Source of the DNA: Zygnema cylindricum
Lineage: Eukaryota > Streptophyta > Zygnematophyceae > Zygnematales > Zygnemataceae
DNA: 64,000 nucleotides
Direction of reading: 5' to 3'
Assembly: GCA_037447655.1 (NCBI GenBank)
Contig: JBBHKE010002729.1
Coordinates: forward strand, 124,001 to 188,000
Under the pieces are notes generated by a model that saw nothing but the letters and a program-made list of their open reading frames with translations, was not told the origin of the DNA and did no database searches. Below are positions 31,800 through 43,521 of the stretch, in pieces (the stretch's first letter is position 1; each line of letters starts with the position of its first letter). The translations under genes and the position numbers were made by a program.

Positions 31800-32920
31800 C
31801 TCTCACTCTCCTTCGTACTTTATCCCTTTTAGTGCACGTTCCTATGTGACAAAGTGAGGATTTTTTGTTGTCGTTTTCCTCCAAAACTTAGCCCCCAACG
31901 AGAAAATCTGCAGCTGTACCAGAAAAATGAAATTACCAAAGTACAATTTGTGTCACCTTGGAACTTTAAATGTATTGCAGTTTGTCGTCTAAGGCGTTTT
32001 GACCAACTTTCGCCGCCCACCCAGCTCATCTTCAAACTTCTATGCTAATCACATCACGAGGTGATTTTAGTTAAAGTTTGAAGATATGAACGAATAGACA
32101 AACGTTGTCGCACGCGTTAGAGGTTTTTGAAAACTTCTTTGCTGTACGCGGAGTACGGAAAAAAAAACCCACTGTTCTGTTTCTAGGTTGTACATACTTT
32201 TTCCTTGCAATGGCCGTGGAGGGGACTCGAGCAACGGATGCCATTTCGCAAAAGTGAAGTCCGTGAAGGCGCCTCCCTCCCTCTCCCTCTCCCATTATCG
32301 CATCTATCGCACAATTATTGCAATGAAAAACGACAGTAATGGTATCATATGAAAGATCTCTAAAAAGATTACTTTTGACTATCTTTGGGCGTATTTTGAT
32401 GGCAAGTAGAGTGAGAAATGACGAAAAATTTAAAATTGTGAAAACATGGCGGATTGTTTTAGATTTAGTGATATCGAGGATACCATTAGTGAGCGTGTCG
32501 TCAAAATGTCACAAACCCTAGACATTTACAATGTGAGAAAAAACAAGACGTCTACAAACGTCGCTATTTTATAAATGTAATCAATTGTCGCAAGTTTTGT
32601 AATCGACTACAACCGTCACAAATTACACCCATGTCTACATCCGTCACAATTTAAAGTAACAATTTCATTGTATTACAGTGTAACGCTTTGAAAGTACTAC
32701 GCGAAATTTCGCTAAAACAAATTAACATAACTAAGCGTTTGTTATATAAGCATGTGCCCTTACCCTCAACATAAAGTTGTAGACGTCTCCAATTGTCCTA
32801 TTAAATTGTAACATAATTAAAGTAACAAATAATTATTTGAACAATTTCGTTTTTGGACATTGAAACACACACTAAAATCCGATGTTACATTTCAAAGTTT
32901 TGGTTACATGGGCATGTGAC
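31800..32920. mobile_element. Harbinger-like repeat remnants
   Basis: Interior motifs repeat those of the preceding element (tgtcgttttcctccaaaact, cacgaggtgattttagttaa, cacaaaccctagacatt). Terminus-like pieces occur at 31830 (gttcctatgtgac), 32752 (catgtgcccttaccc) and 32908 (acatgggcatgtgac). Probably two overlapping or nested copies. No coding region. Confidence 0.5.
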
Positions 32921-33719
32921 CTAATTCTTTTAGTGTCTTATCGCATTGTTCCAAAAATAGCTCTTGATAAAGCGTAAATGGTCCTGATGTAAGTTAGACA
33001 CGACAAAAGTTAGCTGCCGACATTTTTTAATGTCGTGAAAATGTGACTCTCGACGCTTGTATATAAGAAAAAAATCAAATCACGTAGACGTGACAGATCC
33101 TGTCCTCGAGAAAATGAAGTTCAAGTTTGGATTTTATATGAATTGTAAATTTTGCACGAGTACACATACTTTATTCGGTTGTTTGGTCTTGTTTATTCTA
33201 GGAAAATCACCATGCTGTAAAGACTATCATATGTCACAATATCCTAGCTTCCTATCGTGCAGACATAAAAGCCTCAAAATGAATAAAGTGTGAATTATTT
33301 TATGTATTTGAACTTTGTATTGCGAATGAGAATATGGAATAATTTGCAGGAAAATTCATTCTAGTTTTTGATACATTATCAAAAAATTTAAATTGTTAAA
33401 TTTTATCCCGTTTTCCTTTTGTTGTTGGTTTTGGCTGTATTTTATGCTTTTACAATCTTTGACTATTTTCGGCGTTTGAACAAGAACGTACGCAACAAAG
33501 CACGTAGGCGATAATTGTCGTATTTGCATGACTCGATGGATAAGTGATAAAAATATTACAGCCAGTTAAACTTGTCCGTACAATTAATGGCAACGCTTGA
33601 TGGGCAAAGGCCCTTGGAGAAATAACATTACATAAAATCACACCAAGATTCTCCATTAGGCTCGAGAGCTAAAAGTGATCGTTAGATTATATTCGGTTAT
33701 TCATCCGTGAAGCTATCGT
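32921..33719. other. intergenic, nothing recognised
   Basis: About 800 bp of AT-rich sequence without a supported gene. The reading frames here are short and resemble nothing I know. Confidence 0.45.
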
Positions 33720-34460
33720 GAGCGTCGGGCTCGAAAGTAGAAAAGTGGACATAGTATTAAACTTTACGAAGGTTGATTAGGCAAGAGAGGAGTGATAAAC
33801 AAAATGTCTATAAATACATAAAGTGGAATGTGTGGGAAAATAGAAGCGTTTGCGAAATAAGAGGGAGGTAGAAGGTACAAGGGAGAGCGAGGGAGAAAAA
33901 AAGGAAGATAATAAAGAGAGGAAGAGAGAGAGGGCGTGAAAGTGTGAATTATCAAACCTTTTTGGTTATGCCTTTGCAAACCTTTGGAATCGTTCAAAAT
34001 TTTCTGAAATCCATACGAGGCTTAAGATTTTGTGTAATATTTAAAAGGAGAGAAGTTCGTGTTCCTTGTTGGTCACACTATTTATGGTTGCAATTTTTTT
34101 TTATATGTAATTTTCGTCCCTATTGTTCCACACTACATGTGATAATAAATAAAAGTCGCACATGCCGTCTTTGGAACAACTATACAACTACTTTATAAAT
34201 AGCCCGTCAGTGGGAAAAAATATAAAAGGTTTTCGAGGCAAAGAATCTTTGTACATCTTTATACTTCGCCCTCTCTTTTCACCTCGTTTCTCCTTTCAAT
34301 TTCTACTTCTCACTATCGATATCGAGTAAATAAAACAAAAGATGTTTTAGTATTTGAAAGGCCTTTCTTTTGATAAGTTTACGGACTATTTATTCCGAGA
34401 TCAATTATGAAAGCTGGAAAAAAAGGATTCAAGAAACCCTGGCGGAAAATTTGTAGGAAC
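33720..34460 (+). repeat. dispersed LTR-like repeat, copy 2
   Basis: Same-orientation relative of 19795-20570: gtcgggctcgaaagtagaaa, cactacatgtgataataaat, a TATA-like ctttataaatagcc (near 34190), a CT-rich stretch and aagaaaccctggcggaaaat. Ends are not resolved. Confidence 0.55.
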
Positions 34461-34596
34461 TTAAGCGAAAGACATTCACTCAATATAAATTCACAAAGCA
34501 TAAACCATTACACAGCGAAAGCTCATAAAAGACAAGAGGAATATTCAGCCAAAAAGATTTATAAGTGTTCTTGGCCGAAGCCTCTTTACATCATCA

Positions 34597-34640
34597 CTCT
34601 TCTCTCTTCTCTCTCTTCTCTCTCTTCTCTCTCTTCTTTG
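34597..34640. repeat. CTCTTCT microsatellite
   Basis: A run of tctcttctctc units just downstream of the LTR-like repeat. Confidence 0.8.
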
Positions 34641-34721
34641 AATAATCTCTACTCCAAGATTAATGATCTAAGCTAGATTGATTAATAAGATTCAATATAA
34701 TAGAATAAATTCTGCACATAT

Positions 34722-34884
34722 ACAATGTTGCCTATATACTCGCTACTCTGCTTTAAGAGACAAGAAGGTAAGACAAGCAGGACTTAGCGTAGCGACGAAG
34801 TTTCAATGCTGTCTATATACTCGCTACTCTGCTTTAAGAGAGAAGAAGGTAAGACAAGCATGACTTAGCGTAGCGACGAAGTCT
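34722..34884. repeat. 80-bp tandem duplication
   Basis: Two copies of a unit starting tatatactcgctactctgct and ending gacttagcgtagcgacgaag, nearly identical. They probably lie inside the LTR of the minus-strand copia fragment. Confidence 0.75.
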
Positions 34885-35206
34885 ACCCTTAGCTGACTGT
34901 GCACACTGCAAGGACGTTTCCACAAAGAAAGTAGCACGCGCTTTCTTCTTTCAAAACGACTAACTCCAAACGTTAACTTAAACACGTGTCGTCACACAAA
35001 AACACCTGCACGCAAAATGTGACACCTGCGCATAAAAACCAAAAGTGACGTCAAACAAAATAGTATGTTTCGTTCGCGGACGCTTCAAATAGTAACACGA
35101 AAATTCTTTGCACATTTCGTACAATGACGTGATACTTTCACGTCAACGAATAAATGTTGGTATGACGTTTTGCGACAATACCGCAAAATAACAATATCCC
35201 AACAAT
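34722..35206 (-). repeat. probable 3' LTR of a copia element, minus strand
   Basis: On the minus strand a polypurine tract (AAGAGGGGGA, complement of about 35207-35216) is followed at once by TGTTGGGATATTG, the layout at a copia 3' LTR start. The far end is uncertain; the tgttgcctat at 34724 is a possible border. No target duplication was established. Confidence 0.55.
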
Positions 35207-35216
35207 CCCCCTCTTA

Positions 35217-36030
35217 TTGTCGGAATCGCCAAAACTCCTCAACATAATCCAAGTTTCGGTCGCCCCCTCTCAAATACATCATGCGTAGTTATATTCGTCA
35301 ACAAATTTGTCGCCTCCTCTTTTGTCGGTACGTACAAAAATACAACTCTTTTGTCGGTACGTACGAAAATACAATCTCGCTCGCCGTAACCAAATCTCTT
35401 ACAAAATGCCATTAGATCCTGAAATGTTTCGTCCTCTTGTGAAACACTGGATTTTTCGCCAACGCCATCGAACTCATGCTTTCAGAATAAATCGTCATAC
35501 AACCAATAGGAATGCCTAACTCACGTAACATCTCTTTAATCCAAATCGAAGCCTTAGATGCATGACACGCAACCATATACTCACATTCTGTGGAACTCAA
35601 CGCAACCGTAGGTTGTAGCCTAGAACTCCACGAGATCGCGGCTCCTCCAAAAATAAATGAGTAGCCTGACGTGGACTTACTTGAATCAAAGTTGGCGCCC
35701 CAATCCGCGTCACAATACCCAACACACTCCAAAGAATTTTAGTCAGAAGTAAACAAAAGTCCAAGATCAATCGTACCAACTAAATATCGAAAGATACGCC
35801 GTACGGCCTCCCAATGCGTCGTCTTTGGCTCGTGACAATAAATGTTGATGATGGAAACCGCGACCGAAATATCTAGACGAGTTCCAACGCTAAAGTACAT
35901 AAGTGAACCAACCGCCTCTCAATGTGGTACGTCGACAGAATCTTTTTTCTCAAACTTGCGAATGTGTAGATTTGCATCCAACGGCGTCGCAAGCGGTTTC
36001 GCGTCAGTCATACCAAATCTCTCCGGAGGT
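35217..36030 (-). pseudogene. Ty1/copia pol fragment: RT end and RNase H
   Basis: The minus strand reads, from 36025 down, ERFGMTDAKPLATPLDANLH (C-terminal RT), then CVGYCDADWGANFDSSKSTS and ALSSTECEYMVACHASKA (copia RNase H), then VFHKRTKHFRI and the tail SEIVFSYVPTKE. A 30-bp tandem duplication (tcttttgtcggtacgtacra unit, about 35318-35375) and a stop after HFRI break the frame. Gag, integrase and most of RT are absent; upstream of 36030 the sequence is unrelated. Confidence 0.88.
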
Positions 36031-37069
36031 GAGTGTGGGGGTGAGCCGAAATCCGTTGCACCGCCTTCAATGAGTGTGTCATCGTTTTCTGATCCCATTC
36101 CTTCTCTTCCCTCTCCCTCTCCGACTCCCCCTTCCCACTCCATCTCCTCCTCAACCGGAGGCGGGAAAATTTTAGCGGGAGCTCTGTTTTTTGCCGCAAA
36201 AAAAGTGGTAATGGGCCACATATTTTCTCAAAATAATCACGGTTATTGAGCAAAAATAAATGTGAAGCAACGAAAGAAAGATGCAACAACAAAGGTAGAC
36301 GGGAAAGGAGGAAAAAGAGTGGCATTGTTGGAGTTAACGACGAGTATATATAGGAAGGGAAAGGAATGTCTTGTGAAAAAAAGGAGGGAAAAGTTTGGCC
36401 AAAGTTTGAACATTTAAAATTTTAAATCAAATATTTTGTTTGAAAGTCAAATATTTCGATTATAAAAACGACAAATAATAGCGGGAAAGTTTTAAATTTG
36501 CGTCAGTTTTCAACGTGAGAGTATGCAAGAGGTTGACAATGGACGTTTTTCATAGAAAAGGCGTGGGAAAACATGGCAGCTCATTGAATGTACGGATCTT
36601 TTTTGGAAAGGCAGCGGGTAGGACAGGCGTTTTTTTTTGCATCGTAAAAAACCCATAATGTTTGCGTGGACAAGAAATTGGACACGTGTAATTTTGGCCT
36701 ACCAATCACGTGACGTGAAATAATTTTCGGTTCTTAAGTATGTATTTCTGGTTCATTTTAGTGTCAATGTTTACACTAATATAGGACAAAGTTGACGTTA
36801 ATATAGGTCACACGTCTGAAAGACACAAGAAGGAACACCCTTATTACAATTAAGGCACATATTAGCATACTTAACTCTAATAAAAATACCCAAAAGTAAC
36901 GTTATTAGAATACATAAGACATGGACGAACGGAACAACGGACATACGTCCAACTTACACGAACAAACGACATGGCGTAATAACCCCTTCTGTAAATGTTA
37001 AACAAAAATAATTGAAATTTAACTTCACGTTTCGCGGTATAACGTTAACACTTAACCGTCGTAAATTAG
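36031..37069. other. intergenic, nothing recognised
   Basis: Contains a pyrimidine-rich patch (about 36090-36160) and AT-rich sequence. A TATA-like tatatatagg at 36344 has no recognised gene after it. A sequence like a family terminus (tttagtgtcaatgtttacac) lies near 36760. Confidence 0.4.
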
Positions 37070-37312
37070 TCTGACCAATACGGATATTTAGTTTGGCGAC
37101 GTCGTACAGTTTTTAATATTTTGTACGGATACATATATTAATGTATATAATCGTACGGAGAATATTCCATTTTTGTTGTTCCCAAATTAGCATTAATGCC
37201 CAAATTAGAATATACCTTTTATTTCAAAAATTTCAAATTCCTAATTAGCGTCAATGACGGTATATATTCTTAAACACTATTTAAACTTTGACACTAATAA
37301 CGATGCGCGGTG
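37070..37312. mobile_element. 3' half of a 530-bp-class TA-flanked element
   Basis: It matches 23340-23599 in sequence and orientation and ends gatgcgcggtg before TA (37313-37314). The left half is lost. Confidence 0.7.
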
Positions 37313-38063
37313 TACCTCCGTACACATAGTAGTTTCATGAATCTTTCCATCAATGCCGAATTTTATACAAATGTTAACCGTACTTTCTTGCAAGCCGCCA
37401 ATCTTATTCTCAATACAAAATATAGTGTGGTTAAATATCCTAGCTGTTATAGAATCCGGATGTTTGGTTACTTAGTTAGATTCGTATTAAAAGATATTCC
37501 TATTATGTAGTTATAGTACTGTATTCAATATGCTGACAACAAGTCGGGATTTGTATTAGCTATAAAATAGTTTGTGAAGAATTTTGTAGACACGTGGAGA
37601 ATCACAAATATAATGACATATGTAGTTGCTCAATTCACTCCAACATTGTATATTTATACAGATGTGGGAAAACAAACACATTGACAATCATAACAGAAAT
37701 CCCTTGCGGTAGCTTAAAATTCCAAGACTTCTTCGATTGAGAAAGGATTATAATATTTTATACTAAGGCTAAGGATTTTTTACTTCCCGAGTTGACAAAT
37801 TGCGGAGATCGGCTTTGTTGTCGCCGCAATTTTGCAGCCATTCGATTATTGCCAAGTTTACCGTGCGGCCACAAATTTTGCGGGGTTCGCATTACAGAAC
37901 ACTTTAAACGACGTACGTTGGATGTAACCATGCATTTTAAAATACTGCCACGTGTGCTACTTTCTTCGTAGGGTCGGTATTCCCATGTTGACGTTTTTCT
38001 GGAACGCTTTCCTAAAAGCTGTATATACGACAAACAAAAGTTTCCAATCTGTTTGTAAGAGAT
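37313..38063 (+). repeat. dispersed 0.75-kb repeat, copy 2
   Basis: Relative of 22277-23058, bounded on the left by the end of one CACCGCG-family element and on the right by the start of another. Confidence 0.75.
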
Positions 38064-38720
38064 TACACCATGAATTGCTATTAGTGTTAATATATTTTTA
38101 GTCTCTTAGGGTATGGTAACATCAGACGAAAAGTGAGGTTTAATATAGAATTTCGTACTTGCCTGTACAATGCCGTACTATATTTTCGTGAGCTTCTTGA
38201 AAACAACATTACAGACAATAAGATTATGATTCTCCAAGTATCCGGGAGAAGACATCGACCTTCCGAATACATTTTGGTATTCATCTGCGAAGCAATCGCT
38301 CCATCCGCCTTTGTATTGGTGAACCCACCTCGCGGAGGTGAGTTCACCAATACAACCCCACTCAATTCGCTACACCTGGACGATAGACATGTGCGTCGAT
38401 GAAAAATGAAAATTTTCACACGTCCCCAAAGTCACGTGCCTTCGGACAAGGTGACTATAAAATCTTTGGCAAAAAGAGATACGGTTTTTTCCTGAAAGTC
38501 AGCAGAGTGAAGGAGATCTCTGTGGTACATTGACGCGGTACACTTGCAAAGTACATGTAGGCAATACGCAAGTACGAATTTCCATACGAAAACGGTCGGC
38601 TTCGAAATCTTTGACGATTTTAGAGATTTGATCGTCAACTTACATGGAACCACTCAAATCAGAACACGAATGTAAAAACTTATTTACACGCGATACGCGA
38701 TGTAACTGAGGCCTCCCTTA

Positions 38721-41108
38721 GGGCACTTTCCCATGTAACCGAAACTTTAATCTTGTAACTTTGTTTATAGCGAAAGTTTCTCCGTACAACTTTCACAGCA
38801 GTCCTATGTAGGCGTAAATAACTTGTTACTTCAAAAAGTGACAACCATAGACGTGTAACGAAACATGTGACAAATAAACGGTACACAAAATGTTGCGAAA
38901 CTTCCACTCGACTTCAATTTTAGACGTCCATCCGCACGATGTACGGTTTCTGTCACTTCGCAATGTTTGTACGCCACATTGTCGACGTGGAGGCATTACG
39001 CCACATTGTCAACGTGGAGGCATTGCATATGTTTAGGGTTTGTGACATTATGACTGTTGTTTTTGAAAAGTTGGTTTCGTGCGTACTCGACATTTTGTGC
39101 GCACGCGACGTTTCGCGTGCGTAATATATCATCGAAAATTATGTGGTGGTTCGAATGGATTTGCGGATTGGGGGAGTAAATGTACAAGTAAAATTAAAGG
39201 GACGTGAGGTAGTAATTAAGTGGCGCGGAATGCGTTAAGAAATGGACAGCGGATCGCGACCCGATCCGATGTGAAGTTTACGAAATTTACGTCGCCGGTA
39301 CGGAGCATATAATTTGAACAAGTGTAATTTATATGCGACAAGCGACGTTTATGAAAAATGACGTGTACTTTATCTGCCGCATTTATTGCAAAGGACGCGG
39401 CTGCGGTATAGAAATGATTTCGGTTGTACGATTATTATTTTAACAAGTGGACGTGAATGACTAAATTTTCTTCGCGACGTCGTGGGATATTTGAAGACTC
39501 GCGTGGATTTCGTTTGGATTTTTATGACCACGTGGCGTGACATCAAGGGTGCCGAATAAGATCGACGGACGGCAGATATAGGCTGTCGATATTTCTCAAG
39601 TAGTAGAGACGCGAAATCGCGTCAATCACACGATGTTTATATTGGACGTCCCGGATTGTTTGACGAAATTCGAGGAGTTCCATTGAGTGACTCAGCATGA
39701 CTGAGCAGACGATTTTGTAAGATTGTATGTACTTTGTAAATATTTACAACAATGGTTTGTCTTTATGTGTATTAGTTAGTAGTGTAGATTTACTCTTTTT
39801 GACATACCTCGAAGTATTCGGGTTTATTAACATTAATAGAGGTAGCTAGTAGATTGCGTACGGCTGGTATGCCTCCGTACACTCAGTAATGAGCTCGTGT
39901 ATATTTGTAGGACTTGGTCATTTTTAGTCATAGGAACTTTTGGACCAAAAACTGTTTATGGTGTTTTTTTGGTAATTTTTATCTGAGGATTAATCTCAGA
40001 TCTGTTGGCAGAATTATCTGAAATTCTGCATGTGTGTTCCTCTTAATATTTTTATTATTGTCACAGATTTGCAGGCCTATTGTGTGCCTGGTCTGTGCTT
40101 TACTTCATTGTGAAGTTAGTCTGTTTTATCAAAGTTCTGGCAGACTGTTTTTCTGCAACTTTGACTAGATGATGTGATCGCTCTGTTTATTATATTTTGT
40201 CTGAAACTTTGTGAAGTTATTTCAAATCCTAGATAATATTTGTTGATTTAGTTTCAGCTCATTTAGTAATTTTTGTAGAATTCTGTGTTGACTCAAAGTA
40301 GGCTGTTTTTGGGTAGTCTGTGGTGCTTCCGAGGGTGAATCCATGGCTAGAAATGGCTATGGACAACAATGACGTCAAGCACGTCAGGCTCAACTATGAC
40401 AGCGTCGACGTCACAAATTCTAACATTTTCCGCCATGGTTTCCCGATTGTATATTTTTATTTTTTTTCACTCTACTTGACATCAAAATACGCCCAAAGAT
40501 AGTAAAAAGAAATCGTTTTCAGAGATCTTTTATTTAATACCATTATTGACGTTTTTCATTGCAAAAACTGTGAGATAAACGTGGTCGTGGGAGAGGGAGA
40601 GAGAGAGGCGTGGTCGTGGGAGAGGGAGAGAAAGAGGCGCTTTCACAGACTTCACTTTTGCGAAATGGTGTCCGTTGGTCGAGACCCCTCCACAGTCCCT
40701 GTACGGAAAAATGCGCACGGAAAAAAGTCACGCATAGGCTGGAAACATGCGGTGGGTCTTTTTTTTCGTACTTCGCGCACAAAAATTGTCAAAAACCTCC
40801 GACGCGTGCGAAACCATATGCCTATTCGCTCACGTCATGAAACTTTATTTAAAATCACCTCGCGAGGTGATTTTATTTAAAGTTTGAAGATGAGCTGGAA
40901 AGACGCGGAAGTGGGTTGAAACGCGCTAGACGACAAACTACATCGCGCTAGACAACAAATTGCAGTACAGTTAAAGTTTCAAGCTAACGCAACTTATACT
41001 GTGGTGATTTCATTTTTTTTGTACGGCTGCGGATTTTCTCGTTTTTTTCCAAGTTATAGAGGAAAATTACAGAAAATAACTGTAACTTTAGCACATGGGA
41101 AAGTGCCC
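38721..41108. mobile_element. second Harbinger-like element nested in the first
   Basis: Termini GGGCACTTTCCCATGT and ACATGGGAAAGTGCCC are exact inverted repeats. The left flank is TTA but the right flank is AAA, so the target duplication is damaged or the element lost a base. Interior motifs (tttccgccatggtttcccga, cacctcgcgaggtgatttta) match other copies. Confidence 0.65.
39055..40368. mobile_element. solo LTR, 1314 bp, target duplication ATGAC
   Basis: It begins TGTTGTTTTTG and ends GGACAACA, and the five bases ATGAC lie on both sides (39050-39054, 40369-40373). It is related to the LTR at 44949-46278 in its first about 300 bp (gtgcgcacgcgacgtttcgc, acagcggatcgcgacccgat). No internal retrotransposon sequence is present, so it is a solo LTR left by recombination. 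Confidence 0.85.
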
Positions 41109-41344
41109 AAATACAGAAATTTTGCTGTCCATACTATTACAAAGACCTCTTGATGTAACCATACCCTTAAAACATTATTTTCCGTACACACATGTCGGAT
41201 TATGAATTTGACAGTTGCGATTGAAATTTAATGTTTTTAGCTTCAAAATGGCAGTATCAAATTGAAAATCGGACAATTGTGTACGGAAAAATGATACTTT
41301 GAGTGGAGATTTTTTTTTCAACTCTAATAGCGATACACGGTGTA

Positions 41345-41622
41345 CCGCCCATAGGGTGAGATGTTCCATGGAAACACAAAGCGTTTAGTTATGTTGTCAC
41401 GAGGCAAAAGCTTTTAGTCCGTTAGATCGCGGACAAATTTTCGGACAAACCTTGAACCTTCCACTCTACATTATACTTTGTACGGATGTTTTATAAACCA
41501 TTTTAAAAGTTTTTTTTCACATCCACGCTTGTTAATTCGACGGATGCGATTGAGAGATAAGATTCCCACCTTTCGACTGGTCATCTTCAATCAAAAAATG
41601 GATAGGTGTGCACACAGAAAAA
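41345..41622. repeat. left part of a repeat also at 24545-24864 and 54917-55236
   Basis: Shared words: gatgttccatggaaacacaa, cttgttaattcgacggatgc and ggataggtgtgcac. It is interrupted at about 41623 and continues after about 42660 (gtgctccaagtggcgaataa), which marks the block between as an insertion. Confidence 0.65.
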
Positions 41623-42660
41623 AGAAACTCTGAGACCTCCATAAGTCCTCATAGTGGACAGCTTCCAAGAAGCCTCTAGGATAACCCTGACCACTTTGTG
41701 TTTCAGCAAAAATAATTGCCACCCTGGCACACAATAACTCTGACCAACTTCACCCCTGTGAAGGCAAGACTCCCCTAAGTCGATAGCAAAAACAATCTCT
41801 GAATTTGCTCCCCTGAGCAGTAAGTTATGGAGGGTCAAAGTTGACCTTTTGTACAGAAGCTCTCTGGGAGAGAGGGTCCTATCTTCTAATTTTTCTAAGT
41901 CCTATCTCTCTCACTGACTCTATCTACTGATGTACTGAGCCAATCAGATTACAGTTCAGTACACAAAAGTACAGCTGCCGGTGTACTTTCTGTACGGACA
42001 CTGTACGACATAGCCTAAATGTCGACACGTGGTATGTCCGGATTCGCTCCCTTAATCCTCGGAGATGCCGCGATCCAATGTCAATCCGCCACGTGTCATC
42101 CGATGTGGTGATGACCACAAACCGCCAAAATCCTCTTCGCAATCTCCTCGTTAATTCCGGCCGTCCGATTAAATTCACATTTAATCGTAGCCGTAATAAA
42201 TACATGCGCGATATTCGTTTCATTTAAAGAAATAAATGCGCGGTATTGGTTTCTTATCCGTACCGTAATCCGTACTTTTACATTAATGGATCTATTTATC
42301 CCCTAAACAGTTACAGTTAAATGAATTATCCTACCTGATAATGTTTAATTAATTATCAAACCATATAGTACGTAACACTAGTTCTAGACTTAACGGCTAA
42401 GGCTACCGGCTACCGGCTGTCTGCCGGCCGGTGGGTACCAGGATCAAATCCTATGGCCGGCACATACCTTTTAGTAAATAAACACCTAACTAATATATAT
42501 TTCCCGTTAACCTCTGGATAGCCTAAGTAGCCATGGCTCTAGCTCCCTCTCCAATTTCTCAGTGACTGCGACAAGTTTGAGAGTTGGAGAGAGAAGTTAG
42601 AGGTAGACTACCTCGGCTTCTTTCTATATTTCTATTTAGACCTAGAAAATACTTAAAATG
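41623..42660. repeat. 1-kb inserted block, copy 1 (unclassified element)
   Basis: It interrupts an older repeat between cacacagaaaa and aaaggtgctcc and is found again at 48553-49612 at high identity. Contents include actctgagacctccataagt, gtacagctgccggtgtactt and a hairpin-like ctgccggccggtgggtacca segment. A weak match to a pol III B box (ggatcaaatcc) exists near 42443, but there is no full tRNA fold. LTR or other class undecided. Confidence 0.6.
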
Positions 42661-42879
42661 GAGCATTAATTTCTACAAAAAGGTGCTCCAAGTGGCGAAT
42701 AAAGCATCAACACTAATAGCGAGACATAGTGTAGTGTGGAACATACAAGAATAGCCCAAAAATTTTGTCAAACACCCAACGCACTCGCCTAATACTTAGC
42801 TTTTACCTCGTGACCAGCGTGATTAAACGCTTTTTGAATGCATAAAAAGCCCAGTTGAAGTTGTAATGGCATTTCAGTT
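42661..42879. repeat. start of a fourth copy of the NPH3-WD40 5' flank, cut by a gap
   Basis: Identical, as far as read, to 49613-49811 and continuing toward the flank that precedes copy B, but stopping at gcatttcagtt where the assembly gap begins. A further gene copy may be missing from the assembly here. Confidence 0.7.
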
Positions 42880-42889
42880 NNNNNNNNNN
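42880..42889. other. assembly gap (10 N)
   Basis: Ten unresolved bases; a fixed-size placeholder is likely. The sequence to the left belongs to a duplicated unit and the sequence to the right does not, so the join is uncertain. Confidence 0.95.
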
Positions 42890-43110
42890 TATACAACTAT
42901 AAACTCATAAAAGATCCAGACATAATCCTATCTTTTTCTCAACTCCGCCAGACGGAGATTGAGGGGAAGAGGTTCGGGGGTGTGAACGACATCAGTGACT
43001 TCCGACCTTTCCCTCGATCTCGGTACCGATGGATTTGAGAGATCTCTTCTGTCCTTCACTTAATCCATCTAAATTGTTTTACATGAACTGCCTGGGTCCA
43101 TAACTCCTGT

Positions 43111-43463
43111 CTTCTCTAGAGAGTTTAGGTAGCCATGGCTCTAGCTCCCTTTCCAGCCTTCAGTGACTACAGCAAGTGTGGGGGCTTGGAGAAGGGGAGT
43201 TAGAGGCAGACCGCCTCAACTCTTTTTCTATCCTAATACAGACCTAGAAAATACTCAAATATCAACATATACATTTTGTTAAATCTACCTAATTCACTTC
43301 CTGTCTTCTCTAGAGAGTTTAGGTAGCCATGGCTCTAGCTCCCTTTCCAGCCTTCAGTGACTACAACTAGTGTGGGGGCTTGGAGAAGGGGAGTTAGAGG
43401 CAGACCGCCTCAACTCTTTTTCTATCCTAATACAGACCTAGAAAATACTCAAATATCAACATA
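43111..43463. repeat. 193-bp tandem repeat, two copies
   Basis: Units start at 43111 and 43304 with cttctctagagagtttaggt and are almost identical through aaatactcaaatatcaacat. A more divergent relative lies inside the 1-kb block (about 42510-42655) and in its second copy (about 49440-49585). Confidence 0.85.
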
Positions 43464-43509
43464 TCGCTATCGGTGTTATCGCAATAAGTTTTTTACCGAT
43501 ACACAACAC
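43463..43509. mobile_element. right-end fragment of a GTGTTGTG-type element
   Basis: The stretch gttttttaccgatacacaac before TA is the inverted copy of the left end at 23736. It directly follows the truncated second 193-bp unit. Confidence 0.6.
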
Positions 43510-43521
43510 TACTATTTACTA

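Larger units (their letters stand above)
38109..41166. mobile_element. TTA-flanked Harbinger-like element, outer
   Basis: Termini GGGTATGGTAACATC and GATGTAACCATACCC are exact inverted repeats with TTA duplicated (38106-38108, 41167-41169). It is 3058 bp because other elements are nested in it. No transposase frame was found. Confidence 0.8.
38066..41342. mobile_element. 214-bp-class TA-flanked element split by a 3-kb insertion
   Basis: Left end caccatgaattgctattagt after TA (38064-38065), right end ctaatagcgatacacggtg before TA (41343-41344). Removing 38109-41169 (the insertion plus one TTA) leaves about 216 bp that aligns with 18227-18440 and 43522-43738, including the gtcggattatgaatttgaca stretch. 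Confidence 0.75.

Noticed and set aside
34597-34884. Regularly spaced repeats considered as a CRISPR-like array
   Set aside because: Only two 80-bp tandem units and a microsatellite in a eukaryotic context; no spacers.
35919-36221. N-terminal extension of the copia frame (residues rich in Glu/Gly)
   Set aside because: Only the part from ERFGMTDAKP onward matches copia; the rest is an accidental open frame over a pyrimidine-rich patch.
42380-42475. tRNA-like segment with ggatcaaatcc and a ctgccggc/gccggca stem
   Set aside because: The stem closes only about 40 nt, there is no D arm or anticodon arm, and the second copy near 49,380 has base changes in the stem.
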